In this document: positions 1 through 12,454 of the stretch, in pieces
Layout of the letters: each line of letters begins with the position of its first letter
How positions within the stretch are numbered: the first letter of the stretch is position 1
Source of the DNA: Lytechinus pictus
Taxonomy: Eukaryota > Echinodermata > Echinoidea > Temnopleuroida > Toxopneustidae
Direction: 5' to 3'
NCBI RefSeq assembly: GCF_037042905.1
Contig: NW_026974141.1
Span: 5,758,001 to 5,822,000 of the forward strand
Length of the DNA stretch: 64,000 nucleotides
Notes under the pieces: generated by a model
Database searches by the model: none
The model's input: the letters and a program-made list of their open reading frames with translations, nothing else
What the model was told of the DNA's origin: nothing
Translations under genes and position numbers: made by a program

Positions 1-2970
1 TCTTTATATTAGAGAGGGTTTTGAATATACAATTCGCGATGATCTGTCAAAAGTAACTTTGGGCTACGAATGTATATACATAGAATTTGTTTTAAATAAT
101 GTTAAGACTGTTGTTGGATGTTTATATCGAGCACCTGACAATGATGTGAGGTCATTTGTTTTTTACTTTGAACATGACTTACAAGTTCTTAGTCACGAAA
201 ATAATAATACTTATATTATGGGCGATTTTAATACTAATTTGTTGCATTATGACTCTGATGATCGAGTAAAAGATTTTGTTGATCTCTTTACATCATTTGG
301 CTTTTTTAGTCTTATTACAAAACCTACACGCATTACTTCTTCTTCTTCAACACTCATAGATAATATATTTACAAATTGTGTGCGAGATGCTTTTGAAAGT
401 GGTATTTTCTGCTCAGACTTGTCTGATCATATGCCAATATTCAGCATCAATAAAGAGCCGGCTGTTATATCTGTCAAAACGAGTAATGAGGTCTACACGC
501 GTTTGATTACAGATAAAAAGATATAAAGTTTTAGACAAGATCTCTTTATTTTTGATTGGTCATTTCTTTACACATTGACAAATGCAGATGAGTCTTATAA
601 TTATTTTTTGTCTATCTTTTCTCGGTTGTATGATATTCATCTCCCCATCGTTAAACTGAATAAGAAACGCAAATGTACATGTGGAAAACCATGGATTACT
701 AAGAGTCTCTTAAAATCTATTAATCATAAATATAAATTATACTGTACGTACATTAAATGTAAAAATGAGAGAAATAAAAAGAAGTATCTTGCTTATAAGA
801 ATGCGTTGACAATTCTAGTTCGGAAAAGCAAAAAAGATTATTACGACAATGTTTTTAAAAATACACAGAAGGATATTAGGAAGACTTGGACTCACATAAA
901 TGAGCTGCTTGGAAGAGGGAAAAGGGATCTTATACCAGATGAAATGTATCATGGTGATAATTTACTCGCTACAGATCTGCAGAAAGTTGAGTATTTTAAT
1001 AAATATTTTATTAATTTGCCTGAAAATATCAGTAAAGAAATTCCAGAAGCCAAAACATCTTTCAAAGATTACATGCCAAGGCAAAATTATGCATCATCTC
1101 TATTTCTGAGACCAACATCAGTTTATGAAATCACAAGGTTAGTGTCATCATTGAAGGCTTCTAAATCAAGTGGTTCAGATGACATTTCCCCTAAAGTTAT
1201 CAAAGGTTGCATTCATGTCATTGCTGACCCACTGTGTCATGTTTTCAATAAGTCAATATCCCAAGGTATTGTTCCCATTAAGTTAAAAATCGCTAAAATT
1301 GTTCCTGTCTACAAAAAGAGTGATCGTAAATGCATTGAAAATTATAGACCAATTGCTTTGTTGCCTATCTTCTCAAAGATCTTAGAGAAAATAATGTACA
1401 AAAGATTAAATGATTATTTGCTGCATTATGATATCATGACACCACATCAATTTGGCTTCAGGAAAAATTGCTCTACTAGCATGGGTGTATTAAACTTGAT
1501 TAACACGATTATCACTGCTATGAATGATGGAAAATTTTGCCTTGGTGCATTCCTTGATTTAAGTAAAGCCTTTGACACCATTGATCACAGTATACTCTTA
1601 ATTAAACTTGAATATTATGGCATTCGTGGGATGGCTTTAAACTGGTTTAAAAGCTATCTAGAAAACCGGTCACAATTTGTAGTTATCAATGGTGTCAGCT
1701 CAGAATATAGAGATATTAAATTTGGAGTACCGCAATGATCGGTTCTTGGTCCGCTGCTTTTCCTAATTTATATTAATGATATTGTTAATTCTTCCAAATT
1801 GCTTACATATTCTTTATATGCTGATGACACCTGTTTATTACATTCTCATAAGAACTTGCAAAGTCTTATTCGGGAGGTAAATACTGAAATTTGTCATGTT
1901 TTTGCCTGGTTTTGTTGTAATAAGCTGTTACTGAATACAAGTAAAACAAAATGTGTTTTATTTAGAACAAAGGTAAAGAGGGTCTTTGATAATATAGATC
2001 CAATAATAGTTGGTGGTCGACAAATTGAATTCAGCTCAAGTGTGCAATTTCTTGGTGTCACAGTTGATGAATACTTGTCATGGAATTATCACCTTAATAA
2101 TGTGTGTTCTAAAGTATCTCGTAATGTTGGTGTGATATCAAAAGTAAGATATTTCTTACCTCAACGAACATTGATTTCTTTATATAATGCTCTAATTGTG
2201 CCACATTTAATGTATTGCAATATTGCTTGGGGGAATACATATAGGACTCATGTACGTAAACTACAAGTTCTTCAAAAGAAAGCTATAAGATATGTAACAA
2301 ATTCAAATTATCTGGCTCCAAGTTCCCCGCTCTTTTTGCAGTTGAATATGTTACCATTTAATGAAATGGTCTCGCTGAATTGTGTTATTTTCATGTATAA
2401 ATACCAATCCCTGCATTGTTCTTTTTTACAAGAAACTTTTGTGGTTAATTCTAAGATTCATAATTATAACACACGTCAGAGACATCTTATTCACCAACCC
2501 TATGCTAGAATTAATGCTACATTGAAATCCTTCAGAACAATTTGCGTTAAAGAATGGAATATGTGTCCTGCTGATATAAGAAGTGGCAGTACCCTGTCTC
2601 GGTTTAAGAAATTATGTCATAAATACCTACTTGATAAATTTAAGACCAGTTGTTAGTTGCACCTGGGGGTGACATGTTTGGAGTGTGAATGTGTGTGTTT
2701 GTCTGTGTGAGTGTGTGTATGCTTGCGTGTGGGTAATGTTCCTGTTGTGATCTTTAAATACCTTGTATTTTTTTTTCCTTCTTATTCTCATAGTTATTCC
2801 ATGTTTGAGTAAAATATCTTATGCAGGGGCCCCTGATTACAAGCTGTGCTTCTTTGGGGTCCCAAACCTGTCATTTGTTTTAGTTCTTTATAATGTAACC
2901 ATTTATTCTGTTTGTATTTTGATCTCCTTTGACTGGTTTGAATAAATTCAATTCAATTCAATTCAATCTT
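1..2970 (+). mobile_element. Non-LTR retrotransposon, CR1/Jockey-like, cut by the window start
   Basis: The body holds an apurinic-type endonuclease followed by a reverse transcriptase. It ends in a 3' UTR with an AATAAA-like signal and a short tandem tail of ATTCA units at about 2947-2968, as expected for target-primed non-LTR elements that end in a microsatellite instead of poly(A). The 5' end lies outside the window. Clade assignment from motif style is tentative; Jockey, CR1 or RTE-X are possible. Confidence 0.85.
2..2656 (+). pseudogene. Retrotransposon pol (endonuclease + reverse transcriptase), two in-frame stops
   Basis: One reading frame runs from base 2 to the stop at 2654-2656. 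It is interrupted only by TAA at 524-526 and TGA at 1736-1738. The N-terminal part is an exonuclease-endonuclease-phosphatase domain (MGDFN motif near 219-233, SDHMPIFS near 424-447). The RT follows: the [14 protein letters not shown] block is near 1552-1590, and the catalytic YADD is at about 1818-1829. The TGA falls inside the conserved PQGS turn just before YADD, replacing the glycine, so it is a point mutation in a once functional frame. The C-terminal thumb region is intact. Because the two stops are the only lesions seen, this is a fairly young dead copy. Confidence 0.88.
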
Positions 2971-3326
2971 GCACTGCGTTTACACGATGTTACAGCTCGC
3001 GGTTCAGAATCGGCTCGCGTGTCAAACACCTGAAATGATACGCCCACCAACAATATACGTCATAATAAAGACAACGCTGAATCCGTGCGCTTACAATATT
3101 ACGTCACAATGGTAAAATAAATGAGATGCGCACCAATTGCCGATGCAGAATCGGCTTTCTGTTTACACGTAGTAAAAAAGCTGATTCTGCATCGGCTCGC
3201 GGTTCTGAACCTACTATTTTGGTGGTGCAAAATTGCCGGTTCTGAGCCGCGAGCCGACGCAGGTTAATCGCGTTTACACGCTATGAAAAAGCCGGTGCTG
3301 CAAAAGCCGATTAAGTGTAAACACGG
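2970..3326. repeat. Fold-back (MITE-like) element with internal palindrome
   Basis: The ends are a short inverted repeat: GTTTACAC near 2979 and GTGTAAACAC at 3315-3324. Inside, GCCGATGCAGAATCGGC near 3140 is followed about 30 bp later by its near-exact reverse complement near 3180-3200, giving a strong hairpin. GGCTCGCGGTTC-type blocks recur in both orientations. It starts immediately after the retrotransposon tail. No coding capacity was seen, and the superfamily cannot be assigned. Confidence 0.6.
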
Positions 3327-3329
3327 TAA

Positions 3330-3580
3330 TTATGTCATAACATCCCTTTACGTTTCCAAAGGACTTGGATATTATTACCCTGGCTTTAGCCCCGCAGCCA
3401 TTAACAGCGCGATGGCATTTCAAGGAATAAATTTCTGCCAGGTACCACTTCATCTCACCTGGCTTGGATGAATTCCTTGCTGAAGGAAATTATGCCATGG
3501 CTAAGATTCGATCCCACGACCCTCTGTTTCAAAGTCAGAAGACTAATCCACTGCATGGGCCACAGCGCTCCATTTATAAA
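3330..3580 (-). repeat. tRNA-derived SINE
   Basis: On the minus strand, an A-box-like TGGCCCATGCAGTGG (about 3548-3562) is followed about 50 bp downstream by a B-box-like GGGATCGAATC (about 3503-3513). The body continues through a conserved segment to about 3330, ending at AATAATATCCAAGTCC-type sequence. This layout (pol III promoter head, unrelated body) is that of tRNA-derived SINEs. No poly(A) tail was identified. Confidence 0.65.
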
Positions 3581-3639
3581 GAACCATTTCTGCAAAGAAT
3601 GGGGAACAAGTCTTGGGCTATGTTGTAAAACAATCACCT

Positions 3640-3800
3640 CACCTGGTTTGTGGCATCCGACGTATGTTTGGTATTTATATGACAATGTAGCAAACGTGCA
3701 GCTTTAGTGGTGCGCGATATTGTAAGTGCATCATTTAGCTCACGGCTGTCATACCAATCGAGCTGCTATGGACAAAACTATCCTAGTGTACTGTCTTCAG
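3640..3800 (+). repeat. Unidirectional dispersed repeat, copy 1
   Basis: Core CACCTGGTTTGTGGCATCC starts here at full match. It is followed by GGTATTTATATGACAATGT, then CAGCTTTAGTGGTGCG and a decayed CATACCAATCGAGCTGC block. It begins about 60 bp beyond the SINE head. Confidence 0.6.
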
Positions 3801-4483
3801 TTCACACAGGCCTCAAACACCGCTACAGTCCCTGGACTCTCTCTAGACTGAATCGGTGTTGACTTCAGTGTGAATGCTCGGACCCGCCATAAACTATTCC
3901 CGGATTACATTGCCACACTATACAACCTCAACAAAGTTTTGCTCTCAAACCATACTAATAGCAACGGGCAGTCCTTGTGCTTTCGATGTGAAGGTAAATC
4001 GCTACAGCATGGGGATCAACCAATTTTGATTTCTTTACTTTCCAATTTTCTTCGCAAAAGAGTATATCAAGTGAAATAGAAAATAAAAATACCGATGAAT
4101 TCAAATCAATTTAATTATTACGTAAATATTGGCCTAATTTTCCTGAAAATAACACATTTTTCACTTGAAATAATAATGTAATTCTGAATAAAAAATTAAA
4201 AAAAACAAAATAGCACTGATCAATCAATGGATTCTGGCAATATCGGGGTCACTGAATCTCACGGGGGCTGCGTCTGTTCTTCATGCGGAGGTTATACAAA
4301 TCACCCGCTGCAATGTGAATGATACGTGGAATTTACCTCGAGACTGTGTCGGGACAAAGTCACTCTTCAGGCACCGGCCCTAATTAAAGCGTGGATCAGC
4401 AGGTAGATCTCGACAAAGGACTGGCACAAGTACAACTCAGTTTTTGTACGGCATTTCTGTACACACAATGACCGGGACTTTGG

Positions 4484-4962
4484 CGGGGGGGGGGGGGGAG
4501 GGTGCACTTCCATTGACGAGTGGATACCATGCGTGACCATGGGGTTACCCTTAACAAGTATTCGAAACAAAACGGTACCCTTGACAAGTATTCCCTGGAT
4601 TTACACCCTAAGCAAGTACAACCATGTCACGGACAATCACAGACGTCGGCTTTACCTTCATTGGGTTTAGTACCACCCCGCAGACCTCACTCAAATTGAA
4701 CATTAAACACGTAATGTTGGGGTGAAAAGTGCACCCTTTATAAAGTATTTTAGTCCTTTTAATTGTCATACCCTCGCAAATTAAACTGTAAACACGTAGT
4801 TTTTCTAGCGAAATATATACTCTTTTTTTTCCCCATTATTTTAGTGTTTTGACACCCTCTTTTGTTACTTACGTAACGTGCCCTATCTTGAAAAAGAGAT
4901 CTCTTTTACGTGGTCTTGGGGGTCACGCATGCTATCCACTCGTCAATTGAAGTGCCCCCCGG
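4484..4962. mobile_element. MITE with about 45-bp terminal inverted repeats, copy 1
   Basis: The left end is a G run followed by CACTTCCATTGACGAGTGG and ATACCATGCGTGACCATGG (4484-4541). The right end is its inverse, CACGCATGCTATCCACTCGTC then AATTGAAGTGCCCCCCGG (about 4922-4962). The interior is non-coding and contains a duplicated ACCCTTRACAAGTATTC block near 4548 and 4577. A shorter relative lies at 27115-27404. No transposase or clear target duplication was seen. Confidence 0.7.
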
Positions 4963-5722
4963 ACCTTAGGCTGCATATTCAGACCATTTGACCGAGATAA
5001 GGGTTTCCAGAGCAAATTTACTTTGGATTCTACTTTAAACAGACACGTTCCGAATCAACGTGTGGTTTCCCCAGAAGAAGGGGTGAGGGATCATGATTCA
5101 CTATCACGATGGTATTAGATGATGATGATTGTGGGGAATGGCTCATATTCAAAACGAATGGAGGAATAAGAACATCATATTTAAAAAGAAAAAAAAATCG
5201 TCGCTAAAAAAATATTGAGCCATCACCAGGAATTGTAAAGCGAATTATGAATTTGTTTGACGTTGGAGTATTGCGGGTTGGTGATGGAAGCTAGTTTAGT
5301 CAGATATGAAATCGATTATACATTTTATCGTTAACCAATTAGTGATTGCATTTTCTTAGTTCATTCTCTAATCATACAAAACGTGATAATACTTTTTGCT
5401 TAGCTATGGTGTTCCTGAATATAAATGGTTAAGATCAATATATAAGTCGTAGCGTTGTATTCCTCCGATTATTCTGCAGTTGTACGCATGTTCATGAAAT
5501 TGCGATAAAGAAAGTCCGAAAAAACAGATAGCGCAGTCGTATCGAGTCATGAAATAGTGAGACCTTAGCATGCTAAGTGAAACCAAGTATTACAAATGTC
5601 TTTCAAATAAGCTGAAAAAGGGCCAGACAGCATATGGACAGTGAAATAAAATAAGCATGGCACTGTAATGCTTTGATAAATGACATGGTCTTTTTTCTCT
5701 ATAAAATACGATTTGAAGGCCT

Positions 5723-5975
5723 CACCTGGTTTATGGCATTCGACCTTTGCTTGGTATTGATACATGTATGTCACTGTATTAAACCCGCAGCTTTGGTGGT
5801 GCAAAACCCTGTAAGCGCATTGATTTACAACGCCATACTGAAAGAGCTGCTATATACATAGTCATCACATCAGTTATACTCCCCGAATACAAGCTGGCGA
5901 CACACGTTAAGAATTGCAACTTCCCAATTGGAATAAGCGTACAGTTCATTCAACTCGATCAGGCTTTGGCGCCAA
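5723..5975 (+). repeat. Unidirectional dispersed repeat, copy 2
   Basis: One of the better preserved copies. CACCTGGTTTATGGCATTCG is followed by GCAGCTTTGGTGGTGCA, CTGTAAGCGCA, CGCCATACTG and an ACTCCCCGAATACAAG segment, ending near AGTTCATTCAACTCGATC. Roughly 250 bp define the full repeat length. Confidence 0.65.
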
Positions 5976-6852
5976 ATGCCTGTAGCCAACATTTCTATAT
6001 TTTGTATTATTTTGCAACACCAGCCCGTAGGATTGGTGGGGAGGGAGGGGGGGGGGGGGTGTTTGCCATATATACATAACCTAGCTTGACTCAATTCATT
6101 CCAAAATATGACTGCATAATTTGAATATGTGTAATATGATAATGTTAATGTATTGTACTATGTCTGTGATGGACCTGCCATGTGTTTAGAATAGAACCAT
6201 GGACCTGGTATATATGTCAACACAAACTTTATCTTGACTTTAATAAAGTCATGCGTAGCAGCATACACACTAAGAAATTCGGGTTCAATCAGTCATGCAA
6301 ATGTCTCGATAGATTGAGACCAATTACATGTACTGCTTTTATACTATATATGATGATTTGGACTGAGTATCTGACAAGACAGAATTAAATAAACATAGTG
6401 ATGGTTATAAAGCATAAGATTCGTTTGACGCTCTCGATATACACTGGGGTTAACATATACATTGGTGGGGACTCTGTGAGCGGTATGGACTTTACCTTGA
6501 TTTCTGCTCTTACGCCAGGGCACAGTTTTAGTTCATGGACGACAACACCATAAACCACCGGAGACAGTTAACCCGTTATTAAAAAAAAATACTTAACCGT
6601 AGTAAAACTATTTCACTGTCTTCATTGCTTATTCCGTGTTGGGGGCGAAGCACATGCTTCCTTTTCAGAAGCCCCGTATGAAATGTGATCCAATTTTGTT
6701 TATATTGTAAATAATAGTTACTTTTCCATTTTAAGATCTGTATACATGTACGGAACCCCGAGAGGAATGTTTTATTTGACCGGAAATGTATCGCACTATA
6801 TTCAGCAAATTATCTTATTTTTTCTCTTCTCAGGAACACCAACTAAAAGCCT

Positions 6853-7110
6853 CACACGGTTGGCATTCAGCATTTGTTTGATATGTCTCTGGCACTATAA
6901 TTTCAAGAAACCTGCAGCTTTGATGGTGCACAACGCCGTAAGCATAGTATGCGCAAAGAGTCACCCAAGTCATACTGCGATCGCTGCTGTACTCAAAGAC
7001 ATCCCATCAGTTCAGCTTTCCGAAGTCAAGCTGTCGACATACATTAATAGCAGTAACATCCCAATCAGAGCCGAAGTCCAGTTCATTAAACTGCACAAGG
7101 CTGTGACGGA
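6853..7110 (+). repeat. Unidirectional dispersed repeat, copy 3
   Basis: The head is decayed (CACACGGTTGGCATTC), but the middle and tail are good: GCAGCTTTGATGGTGCACAA, GCCGTAAGCATA, GACATCCCATCAGTTCAGC, and CAGTTCATTAAACTGC at the end. Confidence 0.6.
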
Positions 7111-7689
7111 ATTGCCTTTCGCCCTCAATCGATTAATGTGTATTATGTATGAACTATATAGATAGCATATATATACAAGGGGTTCTTTCAGAATACAGGC
7201 ATGTTTTCCTCATATTCAATCATTCGGGTACTCGAATTATTAAGTCACTACTTCTTGCTGGACAAAATTATTTTTTCTCTTGTCTCACACGCTGATAATA
7301 CCGAGTAACAATCATTTAGCGAAATTCATTTTATGCCCTTGTCAAATGTCTTAACCCATATTCAAAACAAATGTATTTCCTGGTCTTATGAGTGGTAAAT
7401 ATAGCTTGTTGTACGACGTTGTCGTAGAAGTGGTGATAAATGCCTGGCAAGAGCTGATCTTGGGAGCCGAGGGAAGTTCTCAAGTGGCAAATCAAAATTT
7501 AATGAAGAATCCGTACCTATAAATGTGTCAGGAGTGGACTGAAATGACGATATGGAGACAGTACGAGTCATCAGAGAGAAGTGCAGGTATGCTTCATAGA
7601 TATGCCCTAGCACCGGTGTACATGGTGTAGGGGAAGCGGAGTGTGCTGGCTTAGTCTGGTGTCATAGAATCAAATCATAATATATTAAA

Positions 7690-8280
7690 AACTGGACTTT
7701 ACCGTCAATGTTGCTTGGATAATATCCCTGAAGGTCTACAAGACTGACCCCTACATTTATACTCATTTGTCCAGTCCTCCCAATTAACGCCGCTCTTGCG
7801 CTTGGGGAGAACATCATGCAACCGAAATACCAACAATTTCTGCACGCATAAACCATGGCCGATGTCTCTGCTCTCGTCGACCCTTCAGTCGCCATGCATA
7901 ATTGTTAGTGGACTCCATCTTTAATGTGAAGGGAAAATAGAAAAATGACTGGCGATAGATGGCCAAACCGGTTTAATCAACTATCACGATTGGTACCCCT
8001 GATCTCGCTAGGTGCCTAAGTTGCTTAATATCCTCGTAAATAACCATTTCTTGCTGCGGAGTTAGAGGTTTCGATGACCACGCATCTAACCGCCTAATCG
8101 ACAAGACAGTGGCTTATCAAAAGTCACTCTCTGACTGTGCTCCATGAAAGGTTAGGCAGAAAATCTAAACACTTAACCCAATAAATGTTGAGCTGGAAAT
8201 CAAATTTGTTAGCAAAACTATTATCCCAACTATGCAGAAATCCATGGCTAACCAGTAGTGTTTTCATATTCGAAGCTCAA
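7690..8280. repeat. Diverged segmental duplication B, left copy
   Basis: Blocks GTCAATGTTGCT, CTCGTCGACCCTTCAGTC, CCATGCA...AGTGGACTCCA and AATGTGAAGG recur in the same order at 12455-13060. The L2-type retrotransposon and its flank lie between the two copies. Blocks are separated by indels, indicating an old duplication. A minus-strand ORF here is not shared by the other copy, so coding function is unsupported. Confidence 0.6.
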
Positions 8281-8439
8281 TATTCTAAAAACCGCGTTGC
8301 AAAATGCAGATTCTTGAAGTAAGTAGTAGAAGTATTGATGAAAATGATAACAATTTTTTGGGGGCGCTGTTCAGCGGCGACCGGTTGGCTTTCTTGTTTA
8401 ATTCCTGAAATTTTGGATTAAATTTCTGTTTCTGTACGT

Positions 8440-11413
8440 TTGTGTGTTGTTTTGTCCTTCGTCAATCTCGTCATTATGTCTGTGCACGTCAGCTCTATGT
8501 CTTGGATTATTGTTATTGTGATAACTTTGCTCATATTCTCCGAATGTGAATGTTATGGTCATGGAAACAGGATATCATATGAACCCTCGTTCATGTACGA
8601 ACTTAACACAGCGGAATCTTCTGGGATCCAACCGCCAGTTCTCCCGGCCTGGGTACCTTTACGTGGAGACCGGGATGAAAACACCGGCTGTGTACCGAAC
8701 CAGAAACGACGTAAACGCGGGAAGAAAGGCGGCATCAGACAACGCGTTCGTCGCCGTGGCAACAGGCCCCCGTTACCATTCATTACTATGGCGAATGTGA
8801 GATCAATTCCGAACAAAATCGACGAGATTAGCGAGGTATAATTTTGGATTCCGAGAGTCCAGTCTATTATGTTTTACTGAAACATGGCTTACATCATCTA
8901 TCCCGAGCGACTCCATCGACATCGACGGTTTCCAGCTCATTCGACTGGACAGATCATTGACAACGACACGGAAGTCAAAGGGCGGCGGGGTATGCATCTA
9001 CTTGAATGAAAACTGGTGTAGGAACTTCACCGTTAGATCACAGGTATGCGAGCCAAACATTGAATTGCTATGTACATCTTTCCGCCCATTCTATCTCCCA
9101 AGAGAGTTTGGCCAAGTTCACATCCTGCTCGTATATGTGCCCCCCGACGGAGATGCAGACAGCGCATCTGCAACCATCTCGGACACTGTCAACTCATTAG
9201 CCATGGCATCCCCTGATGCGCCAATTATCGTGATAGGGGACTTCAACCATTGTCGTCTGGAAAACATCCTACCGAACTATCATCAGGTCGTCGATTGTGC
9301 AACACGAGGAAATAATGTACTTGACCGATGTTACAGCTCCGTGCGCAATGCTTACAAGGCGACTGCCCGACACGGCATCGGCAAATCAGACCACTTAACT
9401 GTACACCTACTTCCTAAATACAGACAACTGATCAAAAGAGAAAAGGTTCAGATAAAGAAAATCAAAGTATGGAACAAGGAAGCGTCTGAAAATCTCCAGA
9501 CCTGTTTTGATATCACTGATTGGGACTTACTCATCTCTAGCGCTTCAAATTTAGATGAAGCAGTAGAAATTATCAATGGTTATATTTTGTTCTGTCAAGA
9601 TCTACACATTAAGGACAGAGAAATTACGATTTTTCCGAACCAAAAACCCTGGGTCAGGAAAAGTTTGAGGGATATGTTTGTGCAAAGAAACAGTGCTTTT
9701 GCAAGCAGGGACGATAATGCCCTGCGTGAGATTAATCATAACATTCAAAAATAAATTGTTAAGGCAAAGAAAAAGTATAAAGAAAAAATGGAAAGTAATT
9801 TTAGATCTAATAACACACGTGATGCCTGGAAGTGTATGCAAACGATGACAGGTTACAAACCGAAACAGAAATCTCCCCCAATGTTAGATTCATGTTCTGT
9901 TTACGATATGTCTAATAGATTTAATAAGTTTTATGCAAGATTCGATGACAAGTGCTTTGACGCGGAGAGGGAAAGAATTGTAACCTCTCTTAAAGATCTC
10001 AATGATACACCCATAATATGTCAATACAATGATGTTGTTATGTACTTCAAACGCACCAACCCAAGGAAATCAATGGGACCGGACGGTATTTGTGGGAGAG
10101 TGCTTAAAACGTGTGCCCAGCAATTAGCAACCCCATTTGTCACACTTTTTCAAGCATCGTTGGACCAAAACTTTGTTCCACTATGCTGGAAGACATCGAC
10201 TATAATCCCAGCAGCTAAATCACCTCAAGCATCTGAACTCAATGATTACCGACCAATTTCTCTCACCTCATTGGTGGTAAAATGTTTTGAACGGCTAATA
10301 CTTCAGAAACACATTCTCCCACAGATACTGCCTGACATTGATCCTTTACAATTTGCTTACCAACCACGCAAATCCGTAAATGATGCTGTGTTATTGTTAA
10401 CACACTTGATTGCCCAGCACGTTGATAAACTTGGTTGTTATGTTCGTACCGCCTTTGTCGACTTTTCGTCGGCTTTTAACACAATTCAGCCTCACCTACT
10501 GATGAATAAGCTAGCTGACACTAATCTAAAACCCTCTCTCATATTATGGCTCCACAACTTTCTGACAGAGAGAATTCAAAGTGTAAAACTAAAAGGTGTT
10601 TCGTCGAACCCCCTCATTACAAACACAGGTTCCCCCCAGGGTAGCGTGTTGTCTGCACCATTATTTATTATTTATACCAATGATTGCATCTCATCAAGCG
10701 ATGACGTAACAATAATCAAATATGCTGACGACACTGCCATCATCGGCATGATTCGTAACAATAACGAAAGTAAATATCGTGAAGAGTTGTTAATGTTTGA
10801 GAATTGGTGTGATAATAATTTCTTGGAACTAAACACGGCTAAAACAAAGGAGATGATAACAGATTTTCGTACAAACCGAGGTCAGACAAACCCAATTATG
10901 TTCAAAGGAGAGGTTATAGAAAATGTTAACAACTTTAAGTATTTGGGTACTATAGTTGATAGTAAAATTTCATGGAAGGATCAGTGTCAGTCTCTATATA
11001 CAAAGGCCCAACAACGATTATACTTTCTTCGGAAAATGAATTCTTTCAATGTTGATAGAATTTTGTTAAAGCTTTTCTACAAATCAGTGATAGAAAGTGT
11101 TATGCTTTTCAGTTGTGTTGTCTGGTTCGGAGGGTGCAGACAAGAAGACATGAAGAAATTGCAGAAAATAGCCAATTGTGCTGGGAAGATTACTGGAGAA
11201 GTGGCAAATGTGACCAATGAATGCGTTCAAGCAATCTTGAAACAGGCCTCACAGATCATACAAAATAAGGACCACCCCCTCCACTCATGTTATATTCAAA
11301 TGCGATCTGGAAGGCGGTATAGATCAATGAGGGCTCGAACATCGCGTTTCCTTCATTCTTTTGTGCCGCTCTCCATTCGAAAATACAACGAACAACTTCA
11401 ATCAAGCCTGTAA
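8440..11413 (+). pseudogene. L2-type pol: endonuclease + reverse transcriptase with frameshift and stop
   Basis: The first frame (8440-8841) gives a hydrophobic start, an arginine/lysine-rich linker and the endonuclease opening MANVRSIPNKIDE. A frameshift at about 8838-8840 moves the frame, after which FTETWL, IVIGDFNH and GKSDHLTVHL follow (8840-9754). A TAA at 9752-9754 interrupts the same frame before the RT (9788-11413). The RT shows GPDGI, FVDFSSAFNTI, SPQGSVLSAPLF and KYADDTAI, so its catalytic aspartates are present. The C-terminal part ends at a natural stop. Only two lesions are seen in about 3 kb. Confidence 0.85.
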
Positions 11414-11525
11414 TCTTGCCACTTCGTCAGTCACCTACTATATTCTCACACATGTATACAATTTACTAATATTACCCTGATACTATCGACTGAAATGAAA
11501 GCATTGAATGAGCAATTGTCTATTT

Positions 11526-11908
11526 ATAATGATGATTATGATAATAATGATGAATGATAATGATGATAATGATAATTAATAATAATAATAATAATAATAA
11601 TTAATAATGATAGGAAAATTATATTAATGATAATAGTAATAATAATATTAATAATAATGATAATGACAATGATAATAATGATATTGAAAATAAATAACAA
11701 TAACAATAATTAAGAGCAAAGTTGTACCGATTTTGAGTGAAATTATTTTATATTATGTATTTTCCCCTTATTTGTATGACTGTATGTAGTTTGTTGTATT
11801 TCTTTGTATGTTTTTTTTTTCTGTATATCCTGTAATAATGATAATGATAATAGTAATGATTGATTATTGATAATTGTAATAATAGAAACAATATTAATAA
11901 TAATAATA

Positions 11909-11951
<43 letters not shown>

Positions 11952-12080
11952 TAATAACAATGACAATAACAATAATAATAATAATAATAATACAATTAAT
12001 AATAATAATCATAATGATAATAATAAGATTGATAATAATAATAATGATAATTATATTAATAATAACGATGATTAAGAGTA
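11526..12080. repeat. AAT / GATAAT microsatellite
   Basis: Two long stretches of imperfect AAT, GAT and AAC trinucleotides (11526-11710 and 11840-12075) are separated by a non-repetitive piece that is itself partly duplicated (GAGYAAARTTGTACCGATTTTG-like at 11714 and 12075). They lie in the 3' UTR of the L2-type element. Confidence 0.85.
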
Positions 12081-12454
12081 AAATGTTACCGATTTGATTG
12101 AAATTATTTTGTATTATGTATTTTTCTTCAAATATGTGTGATGTATATATATTCTGTAGAATTCATCTTTACGCTTTGATTTTGTATATTTCTGTGTATA
12201 TGTAAATGCCAACAAGAATATTTTCCTAAATGGACAGAATAAAATCAATTCTCAATTCTCAATTCTCAATACTAATTACGGCGCCTAAATTGTTTAAGAA
12301 ATACGGGTAAAAAACTTTCCTTAACTTATTGACAAGTTCTTCCGTTTTTTATTTCGTCATAAAACGAGTTAATGGGGATTAATTGCCCATTCACGAGCCT
12401 GGGCGGCAATTCTGCTGCTCAATCATGTGTAGGCTTTAATTTACTTTGACAAGT

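Larger units (their letters stand above)
4963..7689. other. Non-coding spacer with two dispersed-repeat copies
   Basis: No gene was recognised. Apart from the repeat copies at 5723 and 6853 it holds a G-rich tract near 6040-6060 and AT-rich unique sequence. The ORFs up to 139 aa that cross the repeat show no domain, and their frames are not conserved between copies. Confidence 0.5.
8340..12275 (+). mobile_element. L2-type non-LTR retrotransposon, near full length but dead
   Basis: It comprises a GC-rich 5' leader (from about 8355), an endonuclease-RT frame (8440-11413), a 3' UTR of about 850 bp dominated by AAT/GATAAT microsatellite, and a tail of three AATTCTC units at 12250-12273 just after AATAAAATC. 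The basic KRRKRGKKGG segment ahead of the endonuclease and the tandem 3' tail are typical of the L2/CR1 group. The exact 5' boundary is uncertain. Confidence 0.8.

Noticed and set aside
11743-12097. ORFs of poly-Asn, poly-Ile or poly-Leu on both strands
   Set aside because: They are translations of the AAT microsatellite in the L2-type 3' UTR.
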